This document shows, piece by piece, positions 12,991 through 24,298 of a stretch of DNA of 64,000 nucleotides. The number at the start of each line of letters is the position of its first letter. Positions within the stretch are counted from its first letter, which is position 1. The stretch is from Silurus meridionalis (Eukaryota; Chordata; Actinopteri; Siluriformes; Siluridae), in the NCBI RefSeq assembly GCF_014805685.1, contig NC_060892.1, positions 15,258,990-15,322,989 on the forward strand, written 5' to 3'. Under the pieces are notes generated by a model. It saw only the letters and a list, made by a program, of their open reading frames with translations. It had not been told where the DNA came from and did no database searches. The position numbers were made by a program, and so were the translations under genes.

Positions 12991-13908
12991 TAACCTGGAG
13001 AAGTTCTTTCTTTTGTCTTTTGTTGTAATAAGATTTTCTTATTAGCATGGGATATAAAATACCCTGAAGTTGCTGCTTTAATAAAAGTAATAATAAACTA
13101 TATTCAAGTCTTTGTATTTGTTTGACATTTATAAATATTCTTTTAGTTCAGTGGCTTTACTCCATTGCTAGCTTTAAGCTTTGAGCTTTGATGAACAAAC
13201 CAATGATATTGTGTTGTGTGTATTGTGTTTTATCAGAGACTTCAATAAAGCCTGTGATGTTTGATGTTTGTCCTGATCATGGTTAGCATTTCTGATGTAT
13301 GTCCTCAAAGCACCAGGGCACAGGCTCATCACTGGCTCTAGCTTTGACCTTTTTTTTTTTTCAAACAGGACATATATTCGTTCTGAACCTTCTTTTATTT
13401 TTAGTTCTTCAAAGTTCAGCGGCAATGATATATAATTAGCATGGAATTAACTTTATCTCTCAGTACATATGAGGCACTGCTGTATCTGCAGAACTGAAGC
13501 ATGCTTATCTGACAGTCACTGAAATCAGACCTAATTGAGTCATCATCATTTTGACTGAAATGAAAATTATTTGAAAGTGAATGCGAGGTGAAAATGTTTG
13601 CTGTGCCTGCTTCTGTAGGAAAAAATCCTGACAGTGCTGTTTCATAGAAAGTGCACAGTTGTGCTGCTTGTGTCAGATGCCCATCACGTGCTGTGCAACA
13701 TAAAACCACTTTGGCTTTGCATTTCATTCGCAACCAAATGGCATTTGAGGTCAATTTAGAGAAAGGTTAGATGTCAACTAAATGTCAGAGGGAAATAGCT
13801 CACACACTGAAGCAAGCACATGCTTTGGTCCAGATATATGGAAATGTCTGAGACTGTAAATCTCACATCACAGAACCGAAAATAGTCATGTTTATTTATA
13901 TATGTTTT
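12991..13908. other. Intergenic, no gene seen
   Basis: No supported gene or repeat is visible. Short minus-strand ORFs at 13174-13754 show no recognisable domains. Confidence 0.5.
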
Positions 13909-13971
13909 TCTTTCTTTCTTTCTTTCTTCTTCTTCTTCTTCTTCTTCTTCTTATTATTATTAATAATATTT
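13909..13971. repeat. Compound (TTTC)n(TTC)n(TTA)n microsatellite
   Basis: Three adjacent short-unit tracts grade into each other, directly beside a Tc1-like fragment. Confidence 0.9.
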
Positions 13972-13979
13972 TTCACTGA

Positions 13980-14216
13980 TGTGGAGTGAAGACACCTGGA
14001 GTGCAGTCAGTGCTCAAAATCATCCCAGATGTGTTCAGTAGAATTGAGGTCAGAGCTCTAGCAAACCACTCAAGAGCTTTCAATCCAACCCATATAAATT
14101 ATATCTTTATGGAGCTGGCATTGTGCACAGGGGCATTGTCATGCTGAAACAGGTTTGAGTCTAGTTCAAACCCATCCTATACAATTCTGTGTTACTTTCA
14201 GGTATGAACCTTCAGT
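13980..14216 (-). mobile_element. Tc1-like transposase scrap, minus strand
   Basis: Read on the minus strand, the segment near 14110-14150 gives QHDNAPVHNASSI and then an ALEWFARALT-like stretch. This corresponds to the second Asp and the region before the SPDLNP...E motif of fish Tc1 transposases. Stops and indels make it dead. A second scrap of the same family lies about 1 kb away at 15005-15311 in the same orientation. Confidence 0.7.
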
Positions 14217-15004
14217 AACTTAAAAAAAATAAATAAAAAATTAACAAAAATAAATGTTCAAATAATGAAACAAAATTAAATTAAATTAAATTAAAAATTT
14301 GAAATCACAATTAACACCTATACACTATAGTTACAGTACGTAGTATAGGTTGAGCTCATTATTATATATATTATATTTTATAATTCACTGAGCTCATTAT
14401 ATTGAGCTTTATATATTATATATTATATTATAATATTCGGCTTCCAGGCCACATACATCCTGCTGTTTTTGTTTGGAAGAAGTGATCCATTTAGTAGCAG
14501 CGGCTCATAAATAAACATGAAGTAAATCAGATTGCATGATGAAGAATAATGATGCTAATCGTATCTTTAAAGTAATTTCAGGCCTATAGGAAATTAATGT
14601 GCATCATTTTATGCAAGCTTTTCCGCTTATTCAAAAAATCGACCTCCAGAGCCAATTAGGCCTGTCTGTTTTTTCTTCTGTTGCATTCCTAATGAGTAAT
14701 TAAAGAAAACATTTTACCTTTTTTTTTTACCAAAACCTGCAAGCCACCAAAAAACTATTCAGTATTAATAATGTTGATTTAAACCCAGCACTAAAAATTA
14801 CATCACAATTTGAATTTAAAGTGTGCAAATTTCTGAGCACTCACAAACAAAATTAATGGTAAAAAAATTTGTTATGCATGGTATGTTTTGCAGATTGATC
14901 TTTCTTAATCTTCAATGGTCAGACATTTTTAACATTTAGTTGTTTCTTCTTCGTATTTTTTTGTGTGTTATTTTGATATAATTTTCTTGATGCAGACAAG
15001 TGCA
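14217..15004. other. Intergenic, AT-rich
   Basis: It contains an (AAATT)n-like stretch near 14270-14300 and TATATTATA-rich sequence near 14360-14440. No gene is seen. Confidence 0.5.
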
Positions 15005-15311
15005 TTTTTCAGAGTACAAATTCATCTCTAAGGTGTTCACTAGAGTTGAAGTCAGAGGTCTATAGCAGGCCACTCAAGGTATTCCACTTCAACCTATATA
15101 AACCTACATAAACCTTCATCTTCATGGAGTTGGTGTCATGCATAGGTTTACTGTCAAGCTGAAACAGGTTTGGGCCTCCTAGTTGAAGTGAAGGTAAAAT
15201 TTAATGTTACTACAATCAAAGACATCTTATACATTTGTGTGCCTCCAACTTTGAGAGAACAATTTAAAGAAGAACTACATATGGCTTTAAAAATACTTTT
15301 GTCCAAACAGT
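15005..15311 (-). mobile_element. Tc1-like remnant, second copy, minus strand
   Basis: It resembles 13980-14216 (GTGTTCACTAGAGTTGAAGT block, then CAGCTGA-type and CTGAAACAGGTTTGG blocks). It continues through a GCCTCCAACTTTGAGAGAAC segment to an end with ACTTTTGTCCAAACAGTG, close to the terminal repeat expected for this family. It is heavily diverged and non-coding. Confidence 0.7.
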
Positions 15312-16060
15312 GAATCTATAATCAAACAATACCAACTCATTCTTTTCAGTAGAATTCAAAAAGACCTTGTACACATGTAAAGTGCAGTGGTGCATTTGTT
15401 CCTTTGCGTTTCTCTTTTTGATGTCAAAGTGATAAAAGATGCTCTAAACTTGCACCGACGTTTTGTATTGAACATATGTAATGCACGTGTAACTAAATAT
15501 TTATATCAGATATAATATTTTCCAAATATGCAATCAGATTAAGGGTAATAGGCCTAAATATACCTATTGAGTTGTGCATTAGTGTTAAAAATGTTTTATG
15601 TGATGCGGTCCTATTTTAAATCAAAGGTCATATTTTTAATTCCACTGTTGATGCCACTAACACTTACTGTACCATTTCAAACTATCAGTACAATCATTGA
15701 GAAAAAATGAGATAATTTTTTCTGATTAGGCCGAACTGACTATCATTGCAAGATCTAATTAAATTTTGTTTAGTCCCCTCGTTCCAACTCAGTGCAGTGT
15801 AATTATCATTCATACTACACTATAATTTCATTCTTGGAAAATGCCAGCAAGCTTCAAGTAAAACAATTATAGTGCTTATGTTTAGCAGCATGGTCTTAGC
15901 AGCAGTACTGTAATTTGTATGTTCTGACATTCACAATTTTTACCCAGAAAACATTTGCATCCTGTCAGGGAGTTGTAGATGAGGAGGAGAAGGAGAAGGA
16001 GAAGGAGGAGGAAGAGATGTTGCTAAAAGTGCAAAGGAACAACAAACAAAAAAACAACAG
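15312..16060. other. Intergenic, no gene seen
   Basis: AT-rich DNA with a short GGA/GAA purine tract at about 15979-16014. No supported gene. Confidence 0.5.
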
Positions 16061-16074
16061 TATCTGAGTGAACT

Positions 16075-16595
16075 TCTGAACCATTATGATCCCCATGCCT
16101 ACATAGATCAAAAGGTGCAGACTATTTGTTGGTACCTCAAATAATGAAGACTACAGCAGAAGGGAGATCTTTCTCTTATGAAGCTCCATAGTTATGGAAT
16201 AGCCTTCTAATTACTGTTCAGGACTTAGACACAGTCTCAGTGTTTAAGTAGAGGCTGAAAATATATTTATTTAGTCAAGCCTTTGATCAGTAAATTATTC
16301 TTAGGTAAAGTAGCAGAAATCATGTATAGGGATCATGTATATGATATGTGTTCAGTGACCTGTAATATATGTATGCTGTCGTCCTCTCACTCTCACACAT
16401 TCACTCAGGTTTGTTGACGGTGATGTGGTGGGTCGTCTCTTATCCCGGAGATCCCTCATGTCTGTGTTACCTTCTGGCTCTTCCTTTTAATTATGCTGCC
16501 ATAGTGAGTCTTGCCGGAGTCCAAACTGCACAGTTTCCTTAACTTTTATACAACAATAGGGATACTTAATAATCCATATTTTTTCTCCCTGTCAC

Positions 16596-16652
<57 letters not shown>

Positions 16653-17045
16653 CAAGTTATACATGCTCCTGAGGTACCAGTGACGACTGTTCCTGCCCCT
16701 CTCTCCTCCCCAGATCTGCCCACTTTGTCCTGGCCTGCCTCTGGATGGTGTTCTCTTCGATTGGAGGCCACTCTGTGCAGCTGGGAAAAGTTTTTTATCA
16801 ACAGCCTGGGGATCCATTAAATTACGGCACAAGACAGGAGAGTTGAGGATGGATTTGGACTGTACTTAATGCCAACAGTCTGCTACACTGACTCAAGTCT
16901 ACAGTTTGCATTTGATCATCATCACTGCACATCTCAACACAGTTTAGCTGTAATAAATGGACATTCAGTGCAACGCAGATGAGGATGGGTTCCCTCTTGA
17001 GTCTGGTTCCTCTAAAGGTTTCTTCTAACTTTTATTCCAACTACC
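16075..17045 (+). mobile_element. L2-like LINE, 3' end fragment
   Basis: The start (about 16165-16292) translates with stops as SYEAP, LWNSLLITVQDLDTVSVFK and RLKIYLFSQAF. This is the conserved C-terminal tail of L2/CR1-type fish LINE reverse transcriptases. The long 3' region follows and ends with a GATGAGGATGGGTTCCCTC / AGGTTTCTTC block also seen at 47490-47550. A CT microsatellite has expanded inside it. It is 5'-truncated and dead. Confidence 0.75.
16602..16649. repeat. (CT)n microsatellite
   Basis: A CT run of about 48 bp lies within the LINE 3' region. The minus-strand ORF crossing it is an artefact of the repeat. Confidence 0.95.
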
Positions 17046-18659
17046 AGTATTAGATTCGAAAATATTGGGCAAAATATTTAATGGACAGGACTGTGACAGA
17101 CACAACACAACAAAAGCTTGACAATAAATTTATATCAGCGATGAAATAAAAATTTCAGCATCTCTCTGTGACTCTCTTTTTCCTTTTTTTCTCTGATCTC
17201 TTGCTCTTTCTCCCTTTTTGCATGGCATTTTCTATCTCTCTATCTTTCACTCTTTTTAAATCTCTCTGTGTTTCTCTCTGTCTCTCTCTGTCTCTCTTCC
17301 TGTCTCTCTTTCTGAATTTCTCAGATCAGAGTATTTTATGAACCCCTCAAAGCCCCAATATGATCGTGCTTAATGTCAAGTAGGACGTAAACAGTTGGTG
17401 TCACAATTCTGAGCACCGAAAAGCTTTAAAAGGTACATGGGACGAATGTAGAACAGTGTGTAGAAATTCATATCCACTCCCAGAACTGGTCTTTTCAAGG
17501 TTCTGGCAAGGGATGGAGAAAAGAGACAAACAGAGTATGTGGAGTAGGAGGACACTAAATAACAGAAAGGTTGTTGATCTAGCAGCACTAAGAGCTTTCC
17601 TTTGAATCAGGAGGCTCTTCTTCCATGCTATTTGAAATACATACAATTTAATTTGACAGCATTTAAGTTTTAATTTCTGAGTGGTTTATTTCAAGGTGCA
17701 AGCGTGCCTTTTTTTTTTTCTCTTGAATCATTCTATTTTCTTATCTAGGCTCTAAGCTCTTCGGGGTCAGAAGGTAATTTAATTAATGGCAATAACTCAG
17801 GAAAATTATTAATAAAACTCGCTGCTTTAATTGACATGAATGTACTTTTAACATGGTAACATGGCAAGATACTTATGCTATGACTGAGGCAGATTTTAAA
17901 GGAGATGAGGTAGTGATCTGAAAGACTGTATAGACTGTGGAGTTATTATTATATTTCTTATATTTTATCCAAATGTTAATATTAAATTAAGAGTCTCTCC
18001 ATCACTATTGCTTGGGTCCTATGACCGTTTGATTAATCCCTACTGAATCTGAAAAAAGAAACCTTAGCATCAACAGGTTCACCATTACACTGGTATCACA
18101 TTTTATTCATATTTAAAAATTAATTTGCGATCCTGGTGTTGTTAAATTATGAACCTATTTCAAGGTTAATGTTTCCCCATTATTCAAGAGAGAAAGAGAA
18201 AAAAAGAGGCTGATGATGGGATATCTGTATATAGGTGCTATAAATGAAGTGAGTATAGATTATACAATAAGTAGACAGTGTATGTAGATTTAATTATCTA
18301 TCTACATAAATATAAATGTGACTGAAGTACTTCATGAGGTACCACATGGCACCAAGGTAATGCATACGATTCCTGTCTGTGATACAGTGCTCCTTTTTCT
18401 GTGTTTCTGTATAATACTGATGGTTTTTACTCATGGTGTCACAATAATTGTTTTAAGAGGTGGATTAACTGGTGATAAGAGGTAATAGGACACCACTGAA
18501 TGTATAAAATGCATGGCCTGCCACTGATAAATATATATCATATAATGTATATTCTATATTCACTGATCCACTAAAACTAGCATAAAAAATCTCTTGCGTC
18601 CTCTCTTGTAGCTCTCTCACATACTCATGCAAATCCCAAACCTATTAATGGCTTATTTT
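17046..18659. other. Intergenic with pyrimidine-rich tract
   Basis: A CT-rich, TCTCTCTG-type degenerate tract lies at about 17160-17325. The rest is AT-rich with no supported gene. Confidence 0.5.
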
Positions 18660-18679
18660 AAAGCAGTAAGAACACAAAG

Positions 18680-19200
18680 GTCAGAATTTTTGGTGGTATC
18701 AAAAAGTTTTAAAATAAGTTTTGTAACCTGCCAACAGATGGCAGCACAAGGCTGCACACACAGTCACATGGAGCACCAACCTTCATAAGTCAGTGTGCAA
18801 AAAGACATTTTTCTGTGTACATCGGGAGCTGTGTAACTGGTGCTGACCAGATCCATTACCACATCTGCTATTCCGACCATGTGCGCTGTCATGTCAACCA
18901 CCCCACATGCCAGATTTGGCTCCTGCGGACTTTGCCCAATTCCCGAAGATGCTCAAAGGTTGCAGTTTTGACACCATTGTGGAGATCCTGCATGAATAGC
19001 AGAATGTGTTTCGAAAAGAAGACTTCCAGGACACTTTCCAGAAATGGCAAGAATGCTGGGAGCACTGTATTGCTGTGCAACAGGACTACTTTGACGGTGA
19101 TATTGTGTAAACATAGATAAATAAAGTACTTTTTTGTAAACAAAGCATAAAAAAGATCAAGACCATTTTTTGACTCAGAGCAACCAACATCCAAATGTCA
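18680..19200 (+). mobile_element. mariner-type transposon fossil, internally deleted
   Basis: The region 18900-19110 reads across stops as PDLAPADF, QFPKMLKGCSFDTIVEIL, EDFQDTFQKWQECWERCIA and DYFDGD. This is the C-terminal end of a mariner transposase; PDLAPADF carries the third catalytic Asp of the DD34D triad. The upstream part (18720-18860) looks like untranslated 5' element sequence joined directly to the C-terminal part, so most of the gene is missing. There is an in-frame stop after TIVEILHE. Confidence 0.8.
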
Positions 19201-20138
19201 AGTGTTGATGTTCCCATGACCATTCTTCACTGTGAGTGATTGTACAAACTGTGGAGTCCCATATTGGATGCCCAATTAAAAAAAAATTCAAATTTTATTC
19301 CTTTGCAGAACATTTTTTGTATAAATTTTTTTTTTCTTTTCACAGCTTCCTGGTATGTTAAAAGAAGATTTAATAAATAACCTCCTGAACTGTGTCAGTA
19401 GTACATACAGTATTACATAATATTTTATCATGTAACACTTTAAGAAAGCTAGGGACTCTTACATTTTTTGATGAATTATTAAATAATGACATATCCTAAG
19501 TATTAAGAAACAAATAATGCACAAGAATTTAATGTCCGTACTACACATTTACCCAATTAGTGTTTACATTTTAAAATAGTATTTATGGATGCATTTAGGG
19601 GTAAATATCTAAAAATCTTACTAATGATAAAGTATTATTTTGTAGGATTCAACATTTAACCTTTAAGGGTACACTTTCATCTTAATGATTCTAAATTTAT
19701 GTAGTATTGTGTGCTCATTTTCTATCAAACCTGAAGGCATGTTTTTAGCAGGTCAGTCAAAGGCAACATTATTCATACCTCTGGCTGCATGACTCACCTT
19801 GAATGCATCACCGCTCTGTCCTCTAGCTCTTGTTTAAATGCTTCATTTGCTTTTCTTCTGTCATCATATAATTATAGTAAACATGGAGAACTGAACGTAT
19901 TCAAGGATTTTTTCTTTGGACCGTTAATTATTACATTGTACTCAGGACAGCACCAATATGATTCATAGGATTTTTGATTAATTCATATGTTTAACTGTTT
20001 TCCTGACAAGGCCCTGAAAGGTGCCTACGTACTTTTTTTATGTCAGCAGGTTCGATGTAACTTAGTTAGGGTGCATTTAAGTAACAATATTTATTTCAGT
20101 AAACTTAAGTTAATTACATAATGTTAATGCAATTTTGT
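19201..20138. other. Intergenic, no gene seen
   Basis: Unique AT-rich DNA. The last part (about 20050-20138) contains AACTTAAGTTAATT-like sequence also seen just right of the pogo element, suggesting an older repeat interrupted by it. Confidence 0.4.
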
Positions 20139-20140
20139 TA

Positions 20141-20829
20141 CCGTATTTTCTGGACTATAAGCCGCTACTTTTTTCCAACGCTTGGAACCCCGCGGCTTAA
20201 ACAATGAAGTGGCTAATTTATAGATTTTTCCTGGGTTTTGTAAGTGTCACAAGCTTCAAGCCAAAATTGAGCCCCATAACATTAGCCCAATGAAATTGCT
20301 GAACGGGTTAAGGTGAACCAATGAGACTCTTTATATTAAATTGCGCTCCCACTGAATCGGGCCGCACCACATCATAAATATGGATGAAGTTCCACTGACG
20401 TTTGACCTGCCGCTGACTTGGACTGTCAACGGGAAATGCGAATCATTTGTCACGCTGAAACAACCGGGCATGAAAAAACGCACTTCACCTGTGTTCTGAG
20501 CTGCACGGCATCTGGAGAAAAGCTTCACCGATGGTGCTTCTTAAACGCACGAAGATGCCAAAAGAAAAACTCCCGAGAGAAATTGTTGTAAAAGGAAGGA
20601 GGAAGACAGTGAACAATGACTTTTCATTTCTTGGTAGGCTACTGTTTAGATACAAGCTGTGTAACAGGCACTGTCTTTCGTTAAAGCCTGTGTAAAGTTC
20701 ATTAGTTTCAATGTAGGCACCTGCGGCTTATAGACAGGTGCGGCATATTTTTGTTCAAAATAAAAATCTTTGTAAAATTCAGTGGGTGCGGCTTATATTT
20801 GGGTGCATTTAATAGTCCGGAAATTAGGG
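20141..20829 (+). mobile_element. pogo/Tigger-like DNA transposon remnant
   Basis: The 689-bp element is bounded by TA on both sides (20139-20140 and 20830-20831). The left end CCGTATTTTCTGGACTATAAGC matches the inverted right end with about 24 bp of imperfect similarity. The inside encodes a scrap of DDE_1-type transposase (MDEVPLTFDLPL, then SFVTLKQPG and an ARHLEKS-like block). Most of the transposase is deleted, so this copy is non-autonomous. Confidence 0.85.
20372..20625 (+). pseudogene. DDE_1 (Tigger/CENP-B-like) transposase fragment
   Basis: Starting at the ATG near 20379 it reads MDEVPLTFDLPLTWTVNG and continues KCESFVTLKQPGMKKRTSPVF to a stop. A broken continuation corresponds to the LxCTASGEKLPP and KRKTMPKEKLP family blocks. 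The Asp of the MDE motif is the first catalytic residue of this family. The later acidic residues are absent. Confidence 0.75.
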
Positions 20830-20831
20830 TA

Positions 20832-21299
20832 AATCAACTTAACATTTTAAATTTAGTTTTAATTAAGTTCAATTATTCTAAAATTCATATTTTTGCCTTT
20901 AACCAAAACAAATAATCCAGTTTTATTGATTAGTTTATTTAATGAATCTACAGGTATTTACATTTTTTTCCAACAAGAATGTGTACTGTACAAAATATGA
21001 AAACTGCCTTTATTTGTCAAAAATCTAATTTATTTTTACTTGTTACAAAAAATACTAATAAAACTATAAGCATGCTTCCTTTAAAAGATATAAAGTAAAA
21101 TATTACAAAACAACTAATAATACAGAAGTCTTATTTTCTAATATTTCCCTCTTGAAACTGAAAAAAAAAGCTAACAATGCATCAGTTATTCAATGCAAGA
21201 CCAACATTGAAAGGAATGAACATCAGTACTGAAACAAATGTACTGCTACAGAAAACAGCACTACTTTATGGAGAAACATACAATATGTCCTGCCTTATG
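20832..21299. other. Intergenic, no gene seen
   Basis: AT-rich DNA between the pogo and piggyBac remnants, beginning with AACTTAACATTTTAAATT-type repeat-like sequence. Confidence 0.4.
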
Positions 21300-22460
21300 A
21301 CAAGAGTTTATTTTTCGGAACCTGGACCTTTTCATTGACCGCATTCTTAAAGGCTGCAGGTCTCAGACAAGACCTGAGAGCGTTTCTATTGATGAGCAAA
21401 TGATACCATTTACAGAAGCCTGTCCTTTTCGACAATATCTGCCAATAAAGCTCAATCCAGTTGGCATGAAATACTTTGTTTGTGCTTCACCAGAAGGCAT
21501 CATGCTCTACTTTGAATTATATAAGGGTACAGATGCACTGATTGCACAGGTCCAGGAACCAGGTGAACTGGGTTTGGGAGGTTTGGTCATTGATCGTCTG
21601 TCTGAAACTCTCCATCCTGGTACAAAAGTGTACTGCGATCGTTTCTTTACATCCATCAAAACTGTAAATCGAATGATGGAAAAGCAGGTGTACCCGGCTG
21701 GTACAGTTATGAAGAATTGGGTTTCCCAAAGCAGTGCAGAAGCTATTAAGTGACAAAACAATGAAAAAGAATGGAAGAGGTACCTCAGCACAAGTTACCA
21801 CTGAAGATGGAAAAATTTGTTTTGTAAAGTGGGATGACAACAAGCCGGTGTTGATGCTGTCTGTTGTTCATGATGCACAGGCTGAAGACACCTGCAAGTG
21901 ATAGGACAAGAAACAGAAACAATATGTGTCTATCAGATGACCAAATATTGTTCAACAACAAGATGGCTGGGGTTGACCTCACAGACAGGATGATCAGCTA
22001 CTATAGAATGAGTGTCCGTACCAAGAAGTGGATGCTTCGGATGCTCATGCACTTCACAGATGTTGCTTTAGCCAACAACTGGCTACCGTACCGCCAAGGC
22101 CACACAGTACGTGGCACACCAAGAAGGAGCATCATGCAATTTCTTGAATTCCAAATGGAAGTGGCTAAGACATTCTTGGCCAAACATAACAATGCACAGG
22201 AAGACAGTACAGACCTCTCAGAACAGGAAGACAAGAGACCATTCAGAGCCAAAGAAAAAAGCACCCTGTGAAGGCAGTCCCTCACATCTCAGTCTGCAGA
22301 AGGGCTAATGCACATCTTCCAGAGGTGGTCAACCTGAAGAATGCAGCGCGCTGCAGAGTGGCAGGCTGTTCTGGGAAAACTTGAGTCCGTTGTGTAACAT
22401 GCAAGGTGTTCTTGTGCTTGCAAGCTGAACGCAATTGTTACGCAATCCTTCACAGCGGTT
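21300..22460 (+). pseudogene. piggyBac-derived transposase (PGBD-like), frameshifted
   Basis: This is the C-terminal two thirds of a piggyBac-family transposase, a DDD nuclease that inserts at TTAA. One frame (about 21304-21753) contains SIDEQMIPF (first Asp) and VYCDRFFTSIKTVN (second Asp at 21637-21639). After a stop and frameshifts, the 21864-22271 frame contains FNNKMAGVDLTDRM (third Asp at 21975-21977), then WMLRMLMHFTDVALANNW. A cysteine-rich tail follows at about 22330-22440 (CRVAGCSGKT, CVTCKVFLC, ERNCY), matching the family's C-terminal zinc-binding region. All three catalytic positions survive but no single frame holds them. No terminal repeats or TTAA borders were found. Confidence 0.85.
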
Positions 22461-22640
22461 AAACATGATCAACTGTTTCCACAGATAAAAAGGACATTCC
22501 TAGTTTGGGATAGGTAAAGTTTTGGGCTGTTCTCGGAAAGCTCTAGTCTAATGTGTAAGATGCAAGGTGTTAAGTGCGAGGAAACGTTCCCACAGACAAA
22601 AAGGACATTCCTAGTTTGAAGTAGTTGAAGTTTTAGAGTG
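22364..22640. repeat. Imperfect direct duplication after the PGBD remnant
   Basis: GGCTGTTCTGGGAAAACTTGAG (22364) recurs diverged at 22525, and an ACAGATAAAAAGGACATTCC block (22481) recurs at 22592. The offsets are 161 and 111 bp, which fits one duplication in which the second unit lost about 50 bp. The first unit overlaps the cysteine-rich tail of the transposase. Confidence 0.8.
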
Positions 22641-23009
22641 TTACAAAAAAGCAAAAGTGAAACATAAGCAAATTCTTAAGGTTTTTTTGGATATGATAGC
22701 TTGTTTTTTTACAAATTTTGCTTTTCCATATCCATGTTCAGAAGTTGAAACAGTTATATATGCAACAGTAACAATGAAAAATGTTTAGGCGCAGTGCTCA
22801 GACTGTAAAAAAAAGATATTTGCACTTTGTTACACAATGGTGTCTTGATTGTTTTCTGTAGATACAGAGTGTCCACATAAGTGGACATCATTTTTTTCAA
22901 AAAGAGCTTCATGTCCAAAGAAAATATTTGGTTATTAAAATTATTGGTTCTTCTTAACCCCAAATAGCTGAAAGAAATCTAAAATTCAAGCCAAACCAAA
23001 GCTCAGGCC
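22641..23009. other. Intergenic, no gene seen
   Basis: AT-rich DNA with no supported feature. Confidence 0.4.
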
Positions 23010-23297
23010 TTAGGAGGATACATGCTTGTTTGCATCTTGTTCCATAAATAACTTTTGAAATACTTCAAATGTGTATCTCAGATCTTGTGGGTAAGCCAAG
23101 TTTAATGCATAAATTAGACCAAGTATAACAGAACATGCATTTGCCACATTGTTCAGGTTTTCAAATACTTGGACGCCTTCAATGATGATGCCAACATCTC
23201 CATAAGGGTTAAGGATAAGGGCTCCTTCATGTACGATGAGATAGATTCCCAGGGTGGTGTTGCTCATCGAGGTTGCAACAACATCATGTTCAACATC
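23010..23297 (-). CDS. Terminal exon of a multi-copy fish protein of unknown function
   Basis: The exon reads DVEHDVVATSMSNTTLGIYL, then a GDVGIIIEGVQVFENLNNVA block, then a GLIYALNLAYPQDLRYTFEVF block, and stops at 23010. Its 5' edge has a fair splice acceptor on the minus strand (TTAATATTTTTAG directly before 23297). I recognise the pattern (GIxIEGVxVxxxLxNVxxA, GLxYALNLxYPxxLxYTFEVFQK) from a widely repeated group of uncharacterised fish proteins. They are often annotated as similar to SAM-domain proteins; this is from memory, not a search. No upstream gene body is visible. The likely previous exon has a broken frame, so this is probably a fragment or pseudogene. Function unknown. Confidence 0.55.
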   Translation of the reverse strand, partial: DVEHDVVATSMSNTTLGIYLIVHEGALILNPYGDVGIIIEGVQVFENLNNVANACSVILGLIYALNLAYPQDLRYTFEVFQKLFMEQDANKHVSS

Positions 23298-23405
23298 CTA
23301 AAAATATTAAGTATAAAAAGAAAATTACCAACAGATCAAGGGTGAGAGGAAGGGGTTGGTTGCAGAGAAACATACAATAAGTAAAAAAAAAATGTAAATG
23401 ACTTA

Positions 23406-23490
23406 CCATATACTCCTTCATAAGGTTTGATGGTCTTCATTCAGGTAGACAGTAAGGGCATTCAGGCATTCAGGACATTCTGAACAATGT
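23406..23490 (-). pseudogene. Possible penultimate exon of the same fish protein
   Basis: On the minus strand the segment reads CPECLNALTVYLNEDHQTL then hits TGA, while the next frame gives MKEYM directly before a consensus donor (ATG|GTAAGT at about 23405). One missing base would explain the break. The left exon border is uncertain. Confidence 0.35.
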
Positions 23491-23876
23491 AAAATGAGCA
23501 TTACTTCGCGCTTTACTGTATATTTAAAACTTTAAGTAGCATCATACACATTTTCCCACTGTGATGTTTTTACAAAAGTCAAGTTTGTCAATCCTAGCAA
23601 CCAGTACAAAACAACCAAAAATGGTCCTAAATCAGGAGAATTTTCCAATATCTGCTATGGAAAAGATGCACAATACTGTTGTATAGTTGTTCCAATTGTT
23701 GCATGTGCAAAACCACAACTGGTGCTGAGTATGATGATGCTATAAAGTAGCACTCTCAGTACAAACTCTGTTTTGAAATGTTACTCCAAACTTTCGAGCC
23801 ACTCACGTCTTCTTGCAAACTATCAGATTTTTCGCGAGTTACTCTTAGTCCAGTTCCAAATTAAAAGTCGCAGATT

Positions 23877-23996
23877 TGATAACACCCTGAAATTAAGTTA
23901 CAGTACAGAGGTTTTTCAAGACGGGTTCTACTTGGAATAGGCCTCGCAAGGGTTCATCAAAGAAGTCGAGTCCTCACACTGTGTGTCAGGTGCAGC
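23877..23996. repeat. Left arm of inverted duplication
   Basis: Reading +, it contains ACACCCTGAAATTAAG, AGGCCTCGCAAGGGTTC and CATCAAAGAAGTCGAGTCCT. This is the reverse complement, with scattered mismatches, of 24299-24420. Confidence 0.88.
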
Positions 23997-24298
23997 AAAA
24001 TGTCACAGTACATGTTGAAATCCATGTTTCTCTCAATGCCCATAAAGCTACCATCACCATGCTTGACTGTGGGCAAGACACATATTTCTTAGTACTTCTC
24101 ACTAGGATTTGCCACACATGCTGGACTCCATCTGAGCCAAACAAATTTATCTTAGTCTCATCAGACCACAGGACACGGTTCCAGTAATTCATGCTCTTGG
24201 ACAGGTTTTCTTCAGCAAACTGTTTGTGCAGCGTATAGTCTGAGCACTGACAAGCGGAGCTTCCGCTTTTGCAACCTCTAAAGCAATGCTGCAGCAAT

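Noticed and set aside
16566..16832. 88-residue minus-strand ORF
   Set aside because: It contains an Arg-Glu run from the CT microsatellite and lies in a LINE 3' region.
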